Shown here in pieces: positions 41,885 through 50,404 of a DNA stretch of 64,000 nt; within the stretch, counting starts at the first letter, position 1, and each line of letters begins with the position of its first letter. The DNA is from Streptomyces sp. Y2F8-2 (GTDB lineage: Bacteria; Actinomycetota; Actinomycetes; Streptomycetales; Streptomycetaceae). The position numbers and the translations under genes were made by a program. A model generated the notes under the pieces. That model saw nothing but the letters and a program-made list of their open reading frames with translations. It was not told the DNA's origin and ran no database searches. Where the stretch lies: the NCBI RefSeq assembly GCF_014905555.1, contig NZ_BNGS01000010.1, positions 248,001 through 312,000 on the forward strand, in the 5' to 3' direction.

Positions 41885-42748
41885 GTGAGCGCTGGGGACT
41901 CGAGCGGTTCGGTGGTGCGGCGCATTCTGCTGGGATCCCACCTCAGGCGCCTGCGGGAGGCGCGCGGCATCACCAGGGAGCAGGCCGGTTACTCGATCCG
42001 CGCCTCCGAGTCGAAGATCAGCCGCATGGAGTTGGGACGGGTGAGCTTCAAGACGCGGGATGTCGAGGACCTGTTGACGTTGTACGGGATCACCGACGAG
42101 GCCGAACGCACGTCCCTGCTCTCCCTCGCGAAGGAGGCCAACGTCGCGGGGTGGTGGCACAGTTACTCGGACGTCCTGCCCAACTGGTTCCCGACGTACG
42201 TCGGCCTCGAGGGTGCGGCGCATCTGATCCGGTCCTACGAGGTCCAGTTCGTGCACGGCCTGCTGCAGACCGAGGCGTACGCGCACGCGGTGGTCTCCCG
42301 GGGCATGAAGGGCGCGAGCACCGAGGACATCGACCGCCGGGTGGCGCTGCGCCTGGAGCGGCAGAAGTACCTCGTGTCGGAGAACGCCCCGCAGTTCCAC
42401 GTCGTCCTCGACGAGGCAGCCCTGCGCCGCCCCTATGGCGACCGGCAGGTGATGCGCGGCCAGCTGCAGCATCTGATCGACATCTCCGAGCGCCCCAACG
42501 TACGGCTGCAGGTCATGCCGTTCAGCTTCGGCGGGCACTCCGGCGAGAGCGGTTCCTTCACGATCCTCAGCTTCTCCGAGTCCGACCTGTCCGACGTGGT
42601 GTACATGGAACAGCTCACCAGCGCGCTCTACCTGGACAAACGCGAGGACGTGACCCAGTACGAGGCCGCGATGAAGGAGCTGCAGCAGGACAGCCCCGGC
42701 CCGGACGAAAGCCGCGATCTGCTGCGGGGGCTGCTCCAGCTTTCCTGA
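41885..42748 (+). CDS. WhiJ-like HTH regulator with DUF5753
   Basis: 287 aa, GTG start. N-terminal XRE-type HTH (LGSHLRRLREARGITREQAG, then YSIRASESKISRMELGRVSF) followed by the DUF5753 domain (~95-280: WFPTYVGLEGAAHLIRSYEV, FVHGLLQTEAYAHAVV, VLDEAALRRPYGDRQVMRGQ). The WhiJ/AbaA-type family regulates aerial development and antibiotic production, with DUF397 partner proteins. Together with the DUF397 and HATPase genes it forms a complete WhiJ-type cluster. CTGTAACCGCA at 41807-41817 in its upstream region is shared with the DUF397 promoter. Confidence 0.93.
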   Translation: MSAGDSSGSVVRRILLGSHLRRLREARGITREQAGYSIRASESKISRMELGRVSFKTRDVEDLLTLYGITDEAERTSLLSLAKEANVAGWWHSYSDVLPNWFPTYVGLEGAAHLIRSYEVQFVHGLLQTEAYAHAVVSRGMKGASTEDIDRRVALRLERQKYLVSENAPQFHVVLDEAALRRPYGDRQVMRGQLQHLIDISERPNVRLQVMPFSFGGHSGESGSFTILSFSESDLSDVVYMEQLTSALYLDKREDVTQYEAAMKELQQDSPGPDESRDLLRGLLQLS

Positions 42749-42781
42749 GAGTCCTCCCGGGAGTATCCCCAGCAGCCCCCA

Positions 42782-42805
42782 ACTTGCGGTCGCCGCAAGT
42801 ACGAT
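42782..42805. promoter_or_regulatory. Palindrome overlapping a -10 before aldehyde dehydrogenase
   Basis: ACTTGCGG-TCG-CCGCAAGT (42782-42800) is a perfect dyad with 8-bp arms. It runs into TACGAT (42800-42805), a good -10, 80 bp ahead of the aldehyde dehydrogenase start. Candidate repressor operator. Confidence 0.6.
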
Positions 42806-42884
42806 GACGCCCGATCAGGCCGTGACGTGAGCGCGGGTGCGGAAACGGGTGTCTGCTTCGGCTGCAAAGGGATTGAGGGATCAC

Positions 42885-44348
42885 ATGTCGTCGTCCTACT
42901 TCACCGATCTGGCTCGGCAGTACATCGGCGGTGAGTGGCGTCCGGGCACCGGCTCCTGGGACATCATCGACTTCAACCCGTACGACGGCGAGAAGCTGGC
43001 GTCGATCACGATAGCCACGGTCGAGGAGGTCGACGAGGCCTACCGGGCCGCCGCGGCCGCGCAGAAGGAGTGGGCCGCCACCAACCCCTACGCACGCCGC
43101 GCGGTGTTCGAGAAGGCGCTCGGGCTCCTTCAGGAGCGCGAGGCCGAGATCACCGAGGCGATCATCGCCGAGCTGGGCGGCACCCGGCTGAAGGCCGCCT
43201 TCGAGCTGCACCTCGCCAAGGAGTTCCTGCGCGAGTCGATCCAGCTGGTGCTGCGTCCGGAGGGCAAGATCCTCCCCTCGCCCGTCGACAACAAGGAGAA
43301 CCGTCTCTACCGCGTGCCGGTCGGCGTCGTCGGCGTGATCAGCCCGTTCAACTTCCCGTTTCTGCTGGCGATCAAGTCGGTCGCCCCCGCGCTCGCACTC
43401 GGCAACGGCGTCGTCCTCAAGCCGCACCAGGACACGCCGGTCGTCGGCGGCTCCCTGGTCGCCAGGATCTTCGAGGACGCGGGGCTCCCGGGCGGACTGC
43501 TCAACGTGGTGATCACCGACATAGCGGAGATAGGCGACGCGTTCCTCGAGCACCCGATCCCGAAGGTGATCTCCTTCACCGGCTCCGACAAGGTCGGCCG
43601 CCATGTCGCCACCGTCTGCGCCGCCCACTTCAAGCGCTCGGTCCTGGAACTCGGCGGCAACAGCGCGCTGGTGGTCCTGGACGACGCGGACGTCGACTAC
43701 GCGGTCGACGCCGCCGTCTTCAGCCGGTACGTGCACCAGGGCCAGGTCTGCATGGCCGCCAACCGCGTCCTGGTGGACCGCTCGCTGCTGGCGGAGTTCA
43801 CCGAGAAGTTCGTCGCCAAGGTGAAGTCGCTGAAGGCGGGCGACCCGCGCGACGCGGAGACCGTCATCGGCCCGGTCATCAACTCCTCGCAGGCGGACGC
43901 GATCACCGGTGTGGTGCAGCAGGCGATCGCCGAGGGCGCCACGGCGCTGGTGCACGGCGCGACCACCGACAACCTGGTCGAGCCGACCGTCCTCACGGAC
44001 GTCCCCGCCGGCTCCCCCATCCTGCGGCAGGAGATCTTCGGCCCGGTCGCGCTGCTCATCCCCTTCGACGGTGAGGAGGAGGCGGTCCGCCTCGTCAACG
44101 ACACCCCGTACGGCCTCAGCGGCGCCGTGCACACCTCCGACGTCGAGCGCGGGGTCGCCTTCGCCCAGCAGATCGACACGGGCATGTTCCACGTGAACGA
44201 CGGCACGGTCCACGACGAGCCACTGGTCCCGTTCGGCGGCGAGAAGAACTCGGGCATCGGCCGTTTGAACGGTGAGACGACGCTGGACGCCTTCACCACG
44301 CTGAAGTGGATCTCGATCCAGCACGGGCGGAGCGCGTTCCCCTTCTAG
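42885..44348 (+). CDS. NAD(P)-dependent aldehyde dehydrogenase
   Basis: 487 aa from the ATG at 42885 (TTGAGGGA upstream). Complete ALDH fold: VVGVISPFNFPFLLAIKS cofactor region, catalytic base Glu255 in LELGGNSA, nucleophile Cys289 in GQVCMAANR, and the C-terminal IFGPVALLIPF. Closest in feel to benzaldehyde/vanillin dehydrogenases (VPVGVVGVISPFN, TPYGLSGAVHTSD). It oxidises an aldehyde to its acid. A dyad overlaps its presumed promoter and a strong hairpin follows the gene, so it is a single-gene unit. Confidence 0.92.
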   Translation: MSSSYFTDLARQYIGGEWRPGTGSWDIIDFNPYDGEKLASITIATVEEVDEAYRAAAAAQKEWAATNPYARRAVFEKALGLLQEREAEITEAIIAELGGTRLKAAFELHLAKEFLRESIQLVLRPEGKILPSPVDNKENRLYRVPVGVVGVISPFNFPFLLAIKSVAPALALGNGVVLKPHQDTPVVGGSLVARIFEDAGLPGGLLNVVITDIAEIGDAFLEHPIPKVISFTGSDKVGRHVATVCAAHFKRSVLELGGNSALVVLDDADVDYAVDAAVFSRYVHQGQVCMAANRVLVDRSLLAEFTEKFVAKVKSLKAGDPRDAETVIGPVINSSQADAITGVVQQAIAEGATALVHGATTDNLVEPTVLTDVPAGSPILRQEIFGPVALLIPFDGEEEAVRLVNDTPYGLSGAVHTSDVERGVAFAQQIDTGMFHVNDGTVHDEPLVPFGGEKNSGIGRLNGETTLDAFTTLKWISIQHGRSAFPF

Positions 44349-44364
44349 GTCTCCGTGTAGGTGG

Positions 44365-44401
44365 CGGGCCCTTGCGGACAGAAGCTGACCGCAAGGGCCC
44401 G
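44365..44401 (+). terminator. Terminator after aldehyde dehydrogenase
   Basis: Perfect 13-base arms CGGGCCCTTGCGG (44365-44377) and its complement (44389-44401), 11-nt loop, no T tract. Confidence 0.85.
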
Positions 44402-44449
44402 TAGCGTCTCAGGTGTCAGGAAGAACCGGATCGGCGAAAGGCGGCAGCC

Positions 44450-44989
44450 ATGGTCACGCACGTACGAGCCGAGGCGCAGGGAGACGAGCGAGGGGCGCTC
44501 CTGTCGTTCGTGGAGGAGCAGCGCGGCGGGATCCGCCGGGCGGTGCTGGGGCTGACCGAGGAGCAGGCCAGGACCCGCCCGAGCGCCAGTGAGCTGTCCC
44601 TGGGAGGGCTGCTGAAGCATGTCGTCGAGGTCGAACAGAGCTGGATCGCCCGGGCCAAGGGGGAGCCCCCCGCGGTCAAGCGGGACGAGTCGAACTGGCA
44701 CGAGTGTTTCCAGCTCCTCGACGGCGAGACGGTCGCCTCGCAGCTCGCGTACTGGGAGGAGGTCGCGGCCGGGACCGAGGCGTTCATCCGCGCCGTGCCG
44801 AGCCTCGACGACACCTTCCCGCTGCCGAACGACCCCTGGTTCCCGCCGGACGAGCGGGTCTCGATGCGCTGGGTGATGCTCCACCTGATCCGCGAGACGG
44901 CCCGGCACGCGGGACACGCGGACATCATCCGGGAGTCCCTCGACGGGAAGACCGCGTTCGAACTGGTGGCCCTGGCACAGGCGGGGTGA
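44450..44989 (+). CDS. DinB/DUF664-family protein
   Basis: 179 aa, ATG preceded by a GGCGAAAGGCGG stretch. Four-helix DinB-like fold: LLSFVEEQRGGIRRAVLGLT, LSLGGLLKHVVEVEQSWIAR with a His ligand, and the C-terminal WVMLHLIRETARHAGHADII with two more His. The three histidines form the usual metal site. Members include mycothiol- and bacillithiol-dependent transferases. The substrate cannot be named. Confidence 0.88.
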   Translation: MVTHVRAEAQGDERGALLSFVEEQRGGIRRAVLGLTEEQARTRPSASELSLGGLLKHVVEVEQSWIARAKGEPPAVKRDESNWHECFQLLDGETVASQLAYWEEVAAGTEAFIRAVPSLDDTFPLPNDPWFPPDERVSMRWVMLHLIRETARHAGHADIIRESLDGKTAFELVALAQAG

Positions 44990-45010
44990 GCCGGGTCGGC
45001 GAGCGGCGGC

Positions 45011-46423
45011 TCAGTGGTGGAAGCTCGTGGCCGCCTTCTTGTCACGGGTCAGCGAGTACGGCTGGCGCCTGAGTTCGGGCAGCAGGCGGGTCAGGTCCTC
45101 GAGGAACAGGTCCGCCAGGTCCGTCGAGAAGCCGTTGCGGCACACGACGCGCAGGACGGACAGGTCCTGCCGGTTGGCGGGGAAGGTGTACGCGGGCACC
45201 AGCCAGCCGTACTCGCGCAGCCGCCGCGAGACGTCGAAGACGTCGTACGCCTCCACGTCCGGTGCCGTCGTGAAGGCGAACACCGGCAGCTCGTCGCCGC
45301 GGGTGAGGAGCCGGAAGTCGCCGAGCGACTCCACCCGCTCGGCGAGGCCCCGCGCCACGTTCCGCGTGGTCTGCTGGACCGCCCGGTACCCTTCCCGGCC
45401 GAGCCGCAGGAAGGTGTAGTACTGCGCGGCCACCTGGGCCCCGGGCCGGGAGAAGTTCAGCGCGAAGGTCGGCATGTCGCCGCCCAGGTAGTTGACGCGG
45501 AAGACGAGTTCCTCCGGCAGGGCCTCGTCGTCCCGCCACAGCGCCCAGCCCACGCCCGGGTAGACCAGCCCGTACTTGTGCCCCGAGGTGTTGATCGACG
45601 CGACCCTCGGCAGCCGGAAGTCCCACACGAGGTCCTCGTCGAGAAACGGCGCGATCATGGCCCCGGAGGCGCCGTCCACATGCACGGGGATGTCCAGACC
45701 GGTGCGCTCCTGGAGGGCGTCCAGAGCCGCGCACAGCTCCGCGATCGGCTCGTAGGACCCGTCGAAGGTGGAGCCGAGGATGCCGACGACCCCGATCGTG
45801 TTCTCGTCGCACAGGTCCGCCGCGGCCTGCGGATCGATGTGGAACCGGTCGCCCTCCATGGGCACCTGGCGCGCCTCGACCTCCCAGAAGTTGCAGAACT
45901 TCTCCCAGCAGACCTGCACGTTCACGCCCATCACCAGGTTCGGGCGGGCGTCTCTGGACGGGTAGCGGTCCGCGTTGCGCCGCGCCCAGCGCCGCTTCAG
46001 CGCCATCCCGGCGAGCATGCACGCCTCGCTGGACCCGGTCGTCGAACAGCCGACGGCCGCCTCCGGGTCCGGTGCGTTCCACAGGTGGGCGAGCATCGCC
46101 ACGCAGCGGCGCTCCAACTCGGCGGTGCGCGGGTACTCGTCCTTGTCGATCATGTTCTTGTCTTGGCACTCGTTCATCAGCACGCCGGCCTGGGGCTCCA
46201 TCCAGGTGGTGACGAAGGTGGCGAGGTTCAGCCGCGAGTTGCCGTCCAGCATCAGTTCGTCGTGGACCAGTTGGTAGGCGGTCGTGGGCAGCATCGGGCC
46301 GGCGGGCAGCCGGTGCCTGGGCGGCGCCTCGGTCATCTCGACGACCGGATTGGCCTCCCCGTAGAAGGGGTTCATCGACCTCGGACGCTCGTCGGGCGTA
46401 CCCGGACCAGTGTGGAGCGGCAT
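45011..46423 (-). CDS. gadB: Glutamate decarboxylase
   Basis: 470 aa PLP enzyme, full length for GadB. Residues include the substrate/cofactor stretch CSTTGSSEACMLAGMALKRR, HVDGASGAMIAPF (the PLP-contacting Asp) and the Schiff-base lysine Lys283 in SGHKYGLVYPGVGW. It converts glutamate to GABA and consumes a proton. The C-terminus ends SFHH, recalling the His-ended tail that gates E. coli GadB at neutral pH. No glutamate/GABA antiporter is adjacent. It is divergent from tipA across 168 bp. Confidence 0.94.
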   Translation of the reverse strand: MPLHTGPGTPDERPRSMNPFYGEANPVVEMTEAPPRHRLPAGPMLPTTAYQLVHDELMLDGNSRLNLATFVTTWMEPQAGVLMNECQDKNMIDKDEYPRTAELERRCVAMLAHLWNAPDPEAAVGCSTTGSSEACMLAGMALKRRWARRNADRYPSRDARPNLVMGVNVQVCWEKFCNFWEVEARQVPMEGDRFHIDPQAAADLCDENTIGVVGILGSTFDGSYEPIAELCAALDALQERTGLDIPVHVDGASGAMIAPFLDEDLVWDFRLPRVASINTSGHKYGLVYPGVGWALWRDDEALPEELVFRVNYLGGDMPTFALNFSRPGAQVAAQYYTFLRLGREGYRAVQQTTRNVARGLAERVESLGDFRLLTRGDELPVFAFTTAPDVEAYDVFDVSRRLREYGWLVPAYTFPANRQDLSVLRVVCRNGFSTDLADLFLEDLTRLLPELRRQPYSLTRDKKAATSFHH

Positions 46424-46533
46424 GGCGTCGCGTCTCCCATCGCGTAGGCGGAACCGGCGACGCGTCGGTTTCCTCGTCGCCGGTCTCGATGGTTCAACGA
46501 ATCATGGTTCCGTCCGGGTGCAGGCGTATCCCC

Positions 46534-46564
46534 TTGCACCTCACGCGACGTGAGGGCCGAGGCT
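46534..46564 (+). promoter_or_regulatory. tipA promoter with MerR-type operator
   Basis: A -35 TTGCAC (46534-46539) and a 19-bp spacer hold the inverted repeat CCTCACG-CGA-CGTGAGG (46539-46555), then a poor -10 (GAGGCT, 46559-46564). The long spacer with a central dyad is the MerR-family design. It matches the layout I recall for the thiostrepton-inducible tipA promoter. Confidence 0.85.
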
Positions 46565-46591
46565 GAGGCACGTACCCAGAAGGGAGCGGAA

Positions 46592-47353
46592 GTGAGCTAC
46601 TCGGTGGGCCAGGTGGCCGGCTTCGCCGGTGTGACCGTGCGCACGCTGCACCACTACGACGAGATCGGCCTGCTCACACCCAGTGAGCGCACGTACGCCG
46701 GTCATCGGCGCTACAGCGACGCCGATCTCGACCGGCTGCAGCAGATCATGTTCTACCGAGAACTCGGCTTCCCGCTCGACGAGGTCGCCGCCCTGCTCGA
46801 CGACCCGGACACGGATCCGCAGGAGCACCTGCGGCGCCAGCACGCGCTGCTGACGGACCGGATCGAGAAGCTGCGGAAGATGGCGGCGGCCGTGGAGCAC
46901 GCCATGGAGGCACACAAGATGGGGATCAACCTCACGCCAGAGGAGAGGTTCGAGGTCTTCGGGGACAAGGACCCGGAGCAGTACGCCGAGGAGGCCGAGC
47001 AGCGCTGGGGCGGTACGGAGGCGTACGCCGAGTCGCAGCGCCGCGCCGCCCGCTACACCAAGGACGACTGGAAGCGCATCAAGGCCGAGGTCGACGCCTG
47101 GGAGGAGCGCTACGTCGCCCTGATGACCGCCGGGGAACCGCCGACCGGCGAGCGCGCGATGGAGCTGGCCGAGGAACACCGTCAGCACATCAGCAGGTGG
47201 TACTTCGAGGTCCCGTACGAGATGCACCGGTGCTTCGCCGAGATGTACGTCTCCGACGAGCGCTTCAGGGCGTACTACGACTCCATGCGCCCCGGCCTCG
47301 CGGAGCACCTCAGGGACGCGATCGTGGCGAACGCGGCCCACCACGAGGGCTGA
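46592..47353 (+). CDS. tipA: TipAL, thiopeptide-responsive MerR-family regulator
   Basis: 253 aa from the GTG at 46592, the same length as S. lividans TipAL, after GGGAGCGGA. MerR HTH at the N-terminus (VGQVAGFAGVTVRTLHHYDE, RRYSDADLDRLQQI), a dimerisation coiled coil, then the TipAS antibiotic-binding domain. Cys214 (YEMHRCFAEMYVS) corresponds to the cysteine that binds thiostrepton-type thiopeptides covalently. Drug binding activates its own promoter. An internal ATG at 46919 (Met110) with GGAGG eight bases upstream preserves the separate TipAS product. Confidence 0.95.
   Translation: MSYSVGQVAGFAGVTVRTLHHYDEIGLLTPSERTYAGHRRYSDADLDRLQQIMFYRELGFPLDEVAALLDDPDTDPQEHLRRQHALLTDRIEKLRKMAAAVEHAMEAHKMGINLTPEERFEVFGDKDPEQYAEEAEQRWGGTEAYAESQRRAARYTKDDWKRIKAEVDAWEERYVALMTAGEPPTGERAMELAEEHRQHISRWYFEVPYEMHRCFAEMYVSDERFRAYYDSMRPGLAEHLRDAIVANAAHHEG
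46919..47353 (+). CDS. tipA: TipAS, internal translation product of tipA
   Basis: In-frame internal ATG at 46919, preceded by GGAGG (46906-46910) at 8-base spacing. It gives a 144-aa protein (MGINLTPEERFEVFGDK...) lacking the DNA-binding domain. In S. lividans this short form is made in excess and soaks up thiopeptide. The conserved start and SD argue that the same happens here. It is nested within the longer gene. Confidence 0.75.
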   Translation: MGINLTPEERFEVFGDKDPEQYAEEAEQRWGGTEAYAESQRRAARYTKDDWKRIKAEVDAWEERYVALMTAGEPPTGERAMELAEEHRQHISRWYFEVPYEMHRCFAEMYVSDERFRAYYDSMRPGLAEHLRDAIVANAAHHEG

Positions 47354-47539
47354 GCGGACAAGGGGGATGAGGGGGCGGCACAGCTGTGACCCAGTTCTCG
47401 CACAGTGCATTGCGGGGACACCGGGGGAACCTGCCGGGGACACTGTGCGTTGATAGCTTTGTCCGGCCAGTGCCTGCGTGACGGCCGCCCCAGGACGCCG
47501 CAGGTACGTCCCCTCACCCTTCAGGAGCCCGGAACCGTG

Positions 47540-48478
47540 ATGTCGCTTGCCCTCGGACCGAGCTGGCTGGATCCGAATCACCTGCTCGACACCTTCGGCA
47601 TCTGGGGTCTGCTCCTGGTGGTCTTCGCCGAGTCGGGCCTGCTCATCGGCTTCTTCCTGCCGGGTGACTCGCTGCTGTTCACCTGCGGCTTGCTGATCAC
47701 CGCGGGGACGATGAAGTTCCCGCTGTGGGGGGCGATCGGCCTGATCTGCCTGGGCGCGATCCTGGGCGACCAGGCGGGCTACATGTTCGGCAAGAAGGTC
47801 GGCCCGTCGCTCTTCAGGCGCCCGGACTCCCGCCTCTTCAAGCAGGAGAACGTCACCAAGGCGCACGAGTTCTTCGAGAAGCACGGTCCGAAGTCCCTGG
47901 TGCTGGCGCGTTTCGTGCCCATCGTGCGCACGTTCACGCCGATCATCGCCGGCGTCAGCGGCATGAAGTACCGCTCGTTCCTGGTGTTCAACGTCATCGG
48001 CGGCGTCCTGTGGGGCGCGGGCGTCACGCTGCTGGGCTCCTGGCTGGGCAACGTGGCGTTCGTCCACAAGAACATCGAGCTGATCCTGATCCTGATCGTC
48101 CTCGTCTCGGTGATCCCGATCGTCATCGAGTTCCTGCGGGCGCGTTCCCAGTCGCAGAAGAACGCGCCGCAACCCCAGCCCCGACCCCAGGCCCAGAATC
48201 AGTCCCGGCCCCCGGTCATGGATGACGCGACGACCCAACTGCGCCGCATCTCCCCGGACCGCCGGTACCCGCAGCAGTACGGCAACCAGAATCAGGGCCA
48301 GAACCAGAACCAGAGCCAGGGCTACGACTACCAGCAGTACCCGCAGCAGCAGTACGCCCAGGAGCAGTACGCCCCGGACCAGTACGCCCAGGAGCAGTAC
48401 CCCCAGCAGTACGGGCAGCAGGTGCCGCAGGAGTACCAGCAGCCGCAGCAGCAGTACCCGTACAACCAGGGCTACTAG
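47540..48478 (+). CDS. DedA/VTT-family membrane protein with Gln/Tyr-rich tail
   Basis: 312 aa from the ATG at 47540 (GTG at 47537 is equivalent; AGGAGC upstream). The N-terminal ~200 residues form the DedA/SNARE-associated (VTT) domain: ESGLLIGFFLPGDSLLFTCG, then LGDQAGYMFGKKVGPSLFRR, and the F-x-R-F/P motif LARFVPIVRTFTPIIAGVSG with the conserved Arg residues. Such proteins act in lipid transport or proton-dependent membrane homeostasis. The last ~110 residues are low-complexity, Gln/Tyr/Pro-rich (QYAQEQYAPDQYAQEQYPQQ), and probably disordered in the cytoplasm. Confidence 0.92.
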   Translation: MSLALGPSWLDPNHLLDTFGIWGLLLVVFAESGLLIGFFLPGDSLLFTCGLLITAGTMKFPLWGAIGLICLGAILGDQAGYMFGKKVGPSLFRRPDSRLFKQENVTKAHEFFEKHGPKSLVLARFVPIVRTFTPIIAGVSGMKYRSFLVFNVIGGVLWGAGVTLLGSWLGNVAFVHKNIELILILIVLVSVIPIVIEFLRARSQSQKNAPQPQPRPQAQNQSRPPVMDDATTQLRRISPDRRYPQQYGNQNQGQNQNQSQGYDYQQYPQQQYAQEQYAPDQYAQEQYPQQYGQQVPQEYQQPQQQYPYNQGY

Positions 48479-48517
48479 GGGCGCGCGCGTTCCCCGGCGC
48501 TCACCACCCGGCGGTGC

Positions 48518-50344
48518 TCAGAACCCTCGAGTCCGCTTGGCGGCCCGGCGCCCCCCGGCGGACCCGAACCGCAGGAACAGCCGGGAGATCTCCGACCCCA
48601 GGTTCACCCCGATCGCGATGGCCATCGCCAGGGAAACGGCGTTGGCCAGCGACACCAGGCCCTTGTCGACGTTGTTCTGGGCGATCGACAGCAGCCCGAA
48701 ATACGTGGCGGAGCCCGGCAGCAGCGGCCCGATCGCCGCGGTCGTGTACGGCAGCGCGGACGCGAACCGGTAGCGCGACAGCAACTGCCCGAACAGTCCC
48801 ACCAGCCCGGCCGCGACGGCCGTGGAGGCGACCGGCGACAGCCCGCCCGGGTAGTGCAGCGCCCCGTACACGCTCCACGCGACGCCGCCGTTGAGGGTCA
48901 CCCACAGCACGGTGGACCGTTCCTGCTGGAGCAGTACGGCGAAGGTCAGCGAGAGCAGCATCGACGCCGCGATCTGCACGACCGGCCGCTCGGCCAGGTG
49001 CAGGGCCGCGTTCGGGTCGAGTTCGGCGCCCAGCTTCACCCCAAAGTAGAGGACCACCAGGACGCCGGCGACGATGCCCACGAAGAAGTACATGACCTCC
49101 AGCAGGCGCGCCGCGGCGGTGATGTAGAAGCCGGTCAGCCCGTCCTGCACCCCCGCGACCAGGGCCCGGCCGGGCAGCAGCGCGAACAGCCCACCGGTGA
49201 TCACCGCGGAGGCGGCCACGGGCACATGGGCCAGTGTGAGCGCGACACCGATCGCGGCCGGCGGCATCGCGGCCACCATGAACTGGTAGAACTCCGGCAG
49301 CCCGCGGCCCGCGCACAGCCACGCGAGCCGGTCGCCGAGCATGGCGCCCAGCGCGGCCGCGACGAACACGATCGGATCGCCGCCGACGAGCATGGAGGCC
49401 GCACCGGCGAGCAGCCCGCTGGCTCCGGTCAGCGCCCAGCCGGGGTAGGGGTGCCGGTTGCGGCGGATCTCGGCGAGCCGCCGGTAGGCGTCCTCCAGGG
49501 AGATCGAGGTCTCCGGATCGGTGAGGTCGTCCACGAGCCGGAACACGGCCTGAAGGCGGGTGTAGTCGGTGCCCCGGCGGCGTACCGTCCGCGAGGCCGA
49601 CACGGGGTCGTCCACCAGGGACGGCTGGTAGGAGATCGACAGCAGGGTGAAGGTGACGTTCGGCTCGCAGCGGTCGAGGCCGTAGGACCGGCAGACCGCG
49701 AACATCGCCGCCTCCACGTCCTCGGCGCCCTCGCCGCCCGCCAGCAGCAGTTCGCCGATCCGGAGGGTCAGGTCGAGCACGCGCGGCACGGCGGGACCCG
49801 ACTCGCCGATCTTCTGCACGGGCTCCGGCGCGGGCCGCTCGGTCACCGGCATGCGCAGCATCGCGCGCATCCGGTCCTGCCAGGGCGCCTCCTTGGTGAG
49901 CCGCACCGCGGGAATCCCGGAGGGCGGCGTGAAGGCCGCCGGGGCGCTGCGGGCGCTGTACGTGCTCGGCGGGCTGAACGCGGACCCGTCCGGCTCGGCG
50001 GCGGGCGGCTGCGGGACCTGGAGGCCCTCCGGGAGGGCGAACTCCGACGTGGTCTCGGAGTCGGCACCGGCCGCCGGTACGTCCAGGCCCTCGGGGATCG
50101 CGAACTCCGACGTCGTGGACGACTCGCCGCCGACCGCCGCCGGCGCGCCCACGCTCGCGGGGACGGGGAAGGCCAGGGTCGTGGCGGATTCGCTCCCGCC
50201 CCGCCCGTCGGGCGCGAACACGCCCCTCGCCTCGTCCGACCGCGGCTTGCGGCCCACCCCGTCCGGCTCCGCCACCTGCTTCCGCCTCGCCCTTCCGTGC
50301 GCGTGTGTCCCGTGGGTACCTCCCGTGCGCCCCAGTATGCGCAC
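48518..50344 (-). CDS. ThrE-like threonine/serine exporter family protein
   Basis: 608 aa, GTG start. After ~190 residues of disordered sequence comes the soluble DUF1212/ThrE domain (ERPAPEPVQKI..., LLLAGGEGAEDVEAAMFAVC, NVTFTLLSISY), then about ten membrane helices. It corresponds to Corynebacterium ThrE, which exports threonine and serine. Cytoplasmic N-terminal repeats, T-T-S-E-F-A-(I/L)-P-E-G-L, occur twice and recall phosphothreonine motifs. Substrate in Streptomyces is unproven. Transcribed alone, toward dedA. Confidence 0.9.
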   Translation of the reverse strand: MRILGRTGGTHGTHAHGRARRKQVAEPDGVGRKPRSDEARGVFAPDGRGGSESATTLAFPVPASVGAPAAVGGESSTTSEFAIPEGLDVPAAGADSETTSEFALPEGLQVPQPPAAEPDGSAFSPPSTYSARSAPAAFTPPSGIPAVRLTKEAPWQDRMRAMLRMPVTERPAPEPVQKIGESGPAVPRVLDLTLRIGELLLAGGEGAEDVEAAMFAVCRSYGLDRCEPNVTFTLLSISYQPSLVDDPVSASRTVRRRGTDYTRLQAVFRLVDDLTDPETSISLEDAYRRLAEIRRNRHPYPGWALTGASGLLAGAASMLVGGDPIVFVAAALGAMLGDRLAWLCAGRGLPEFYQFMVAAMPPAAIGVALTLAHVPVAASAVITGGLFALLPGRALVAGVQDGLTGFYITAAARLLEVMYFFVGIVAGVLVVLYFGVKLGAELDPNAALHLAERPVVQIAASMLLSLTFAVLLQQERSTVLWVTLNGGVAWSVYGALHYPGGLSPVASTAVAAGLVGLFGQLLSRYRFASALPYTTAAIGPLLPGSATYFGLLSIAQNNVDKGLVSLANAVSLAMAIAIGVNLGSEISRLFLRFGSAGGRRAAKRTRGF

Positions 50345-50404
50345 CTACGTCAGCGGGCCGCGTCACCCGGAAGGGTCACGCGGCCCGCTGGAGGTCGGGA
50401 GGGG

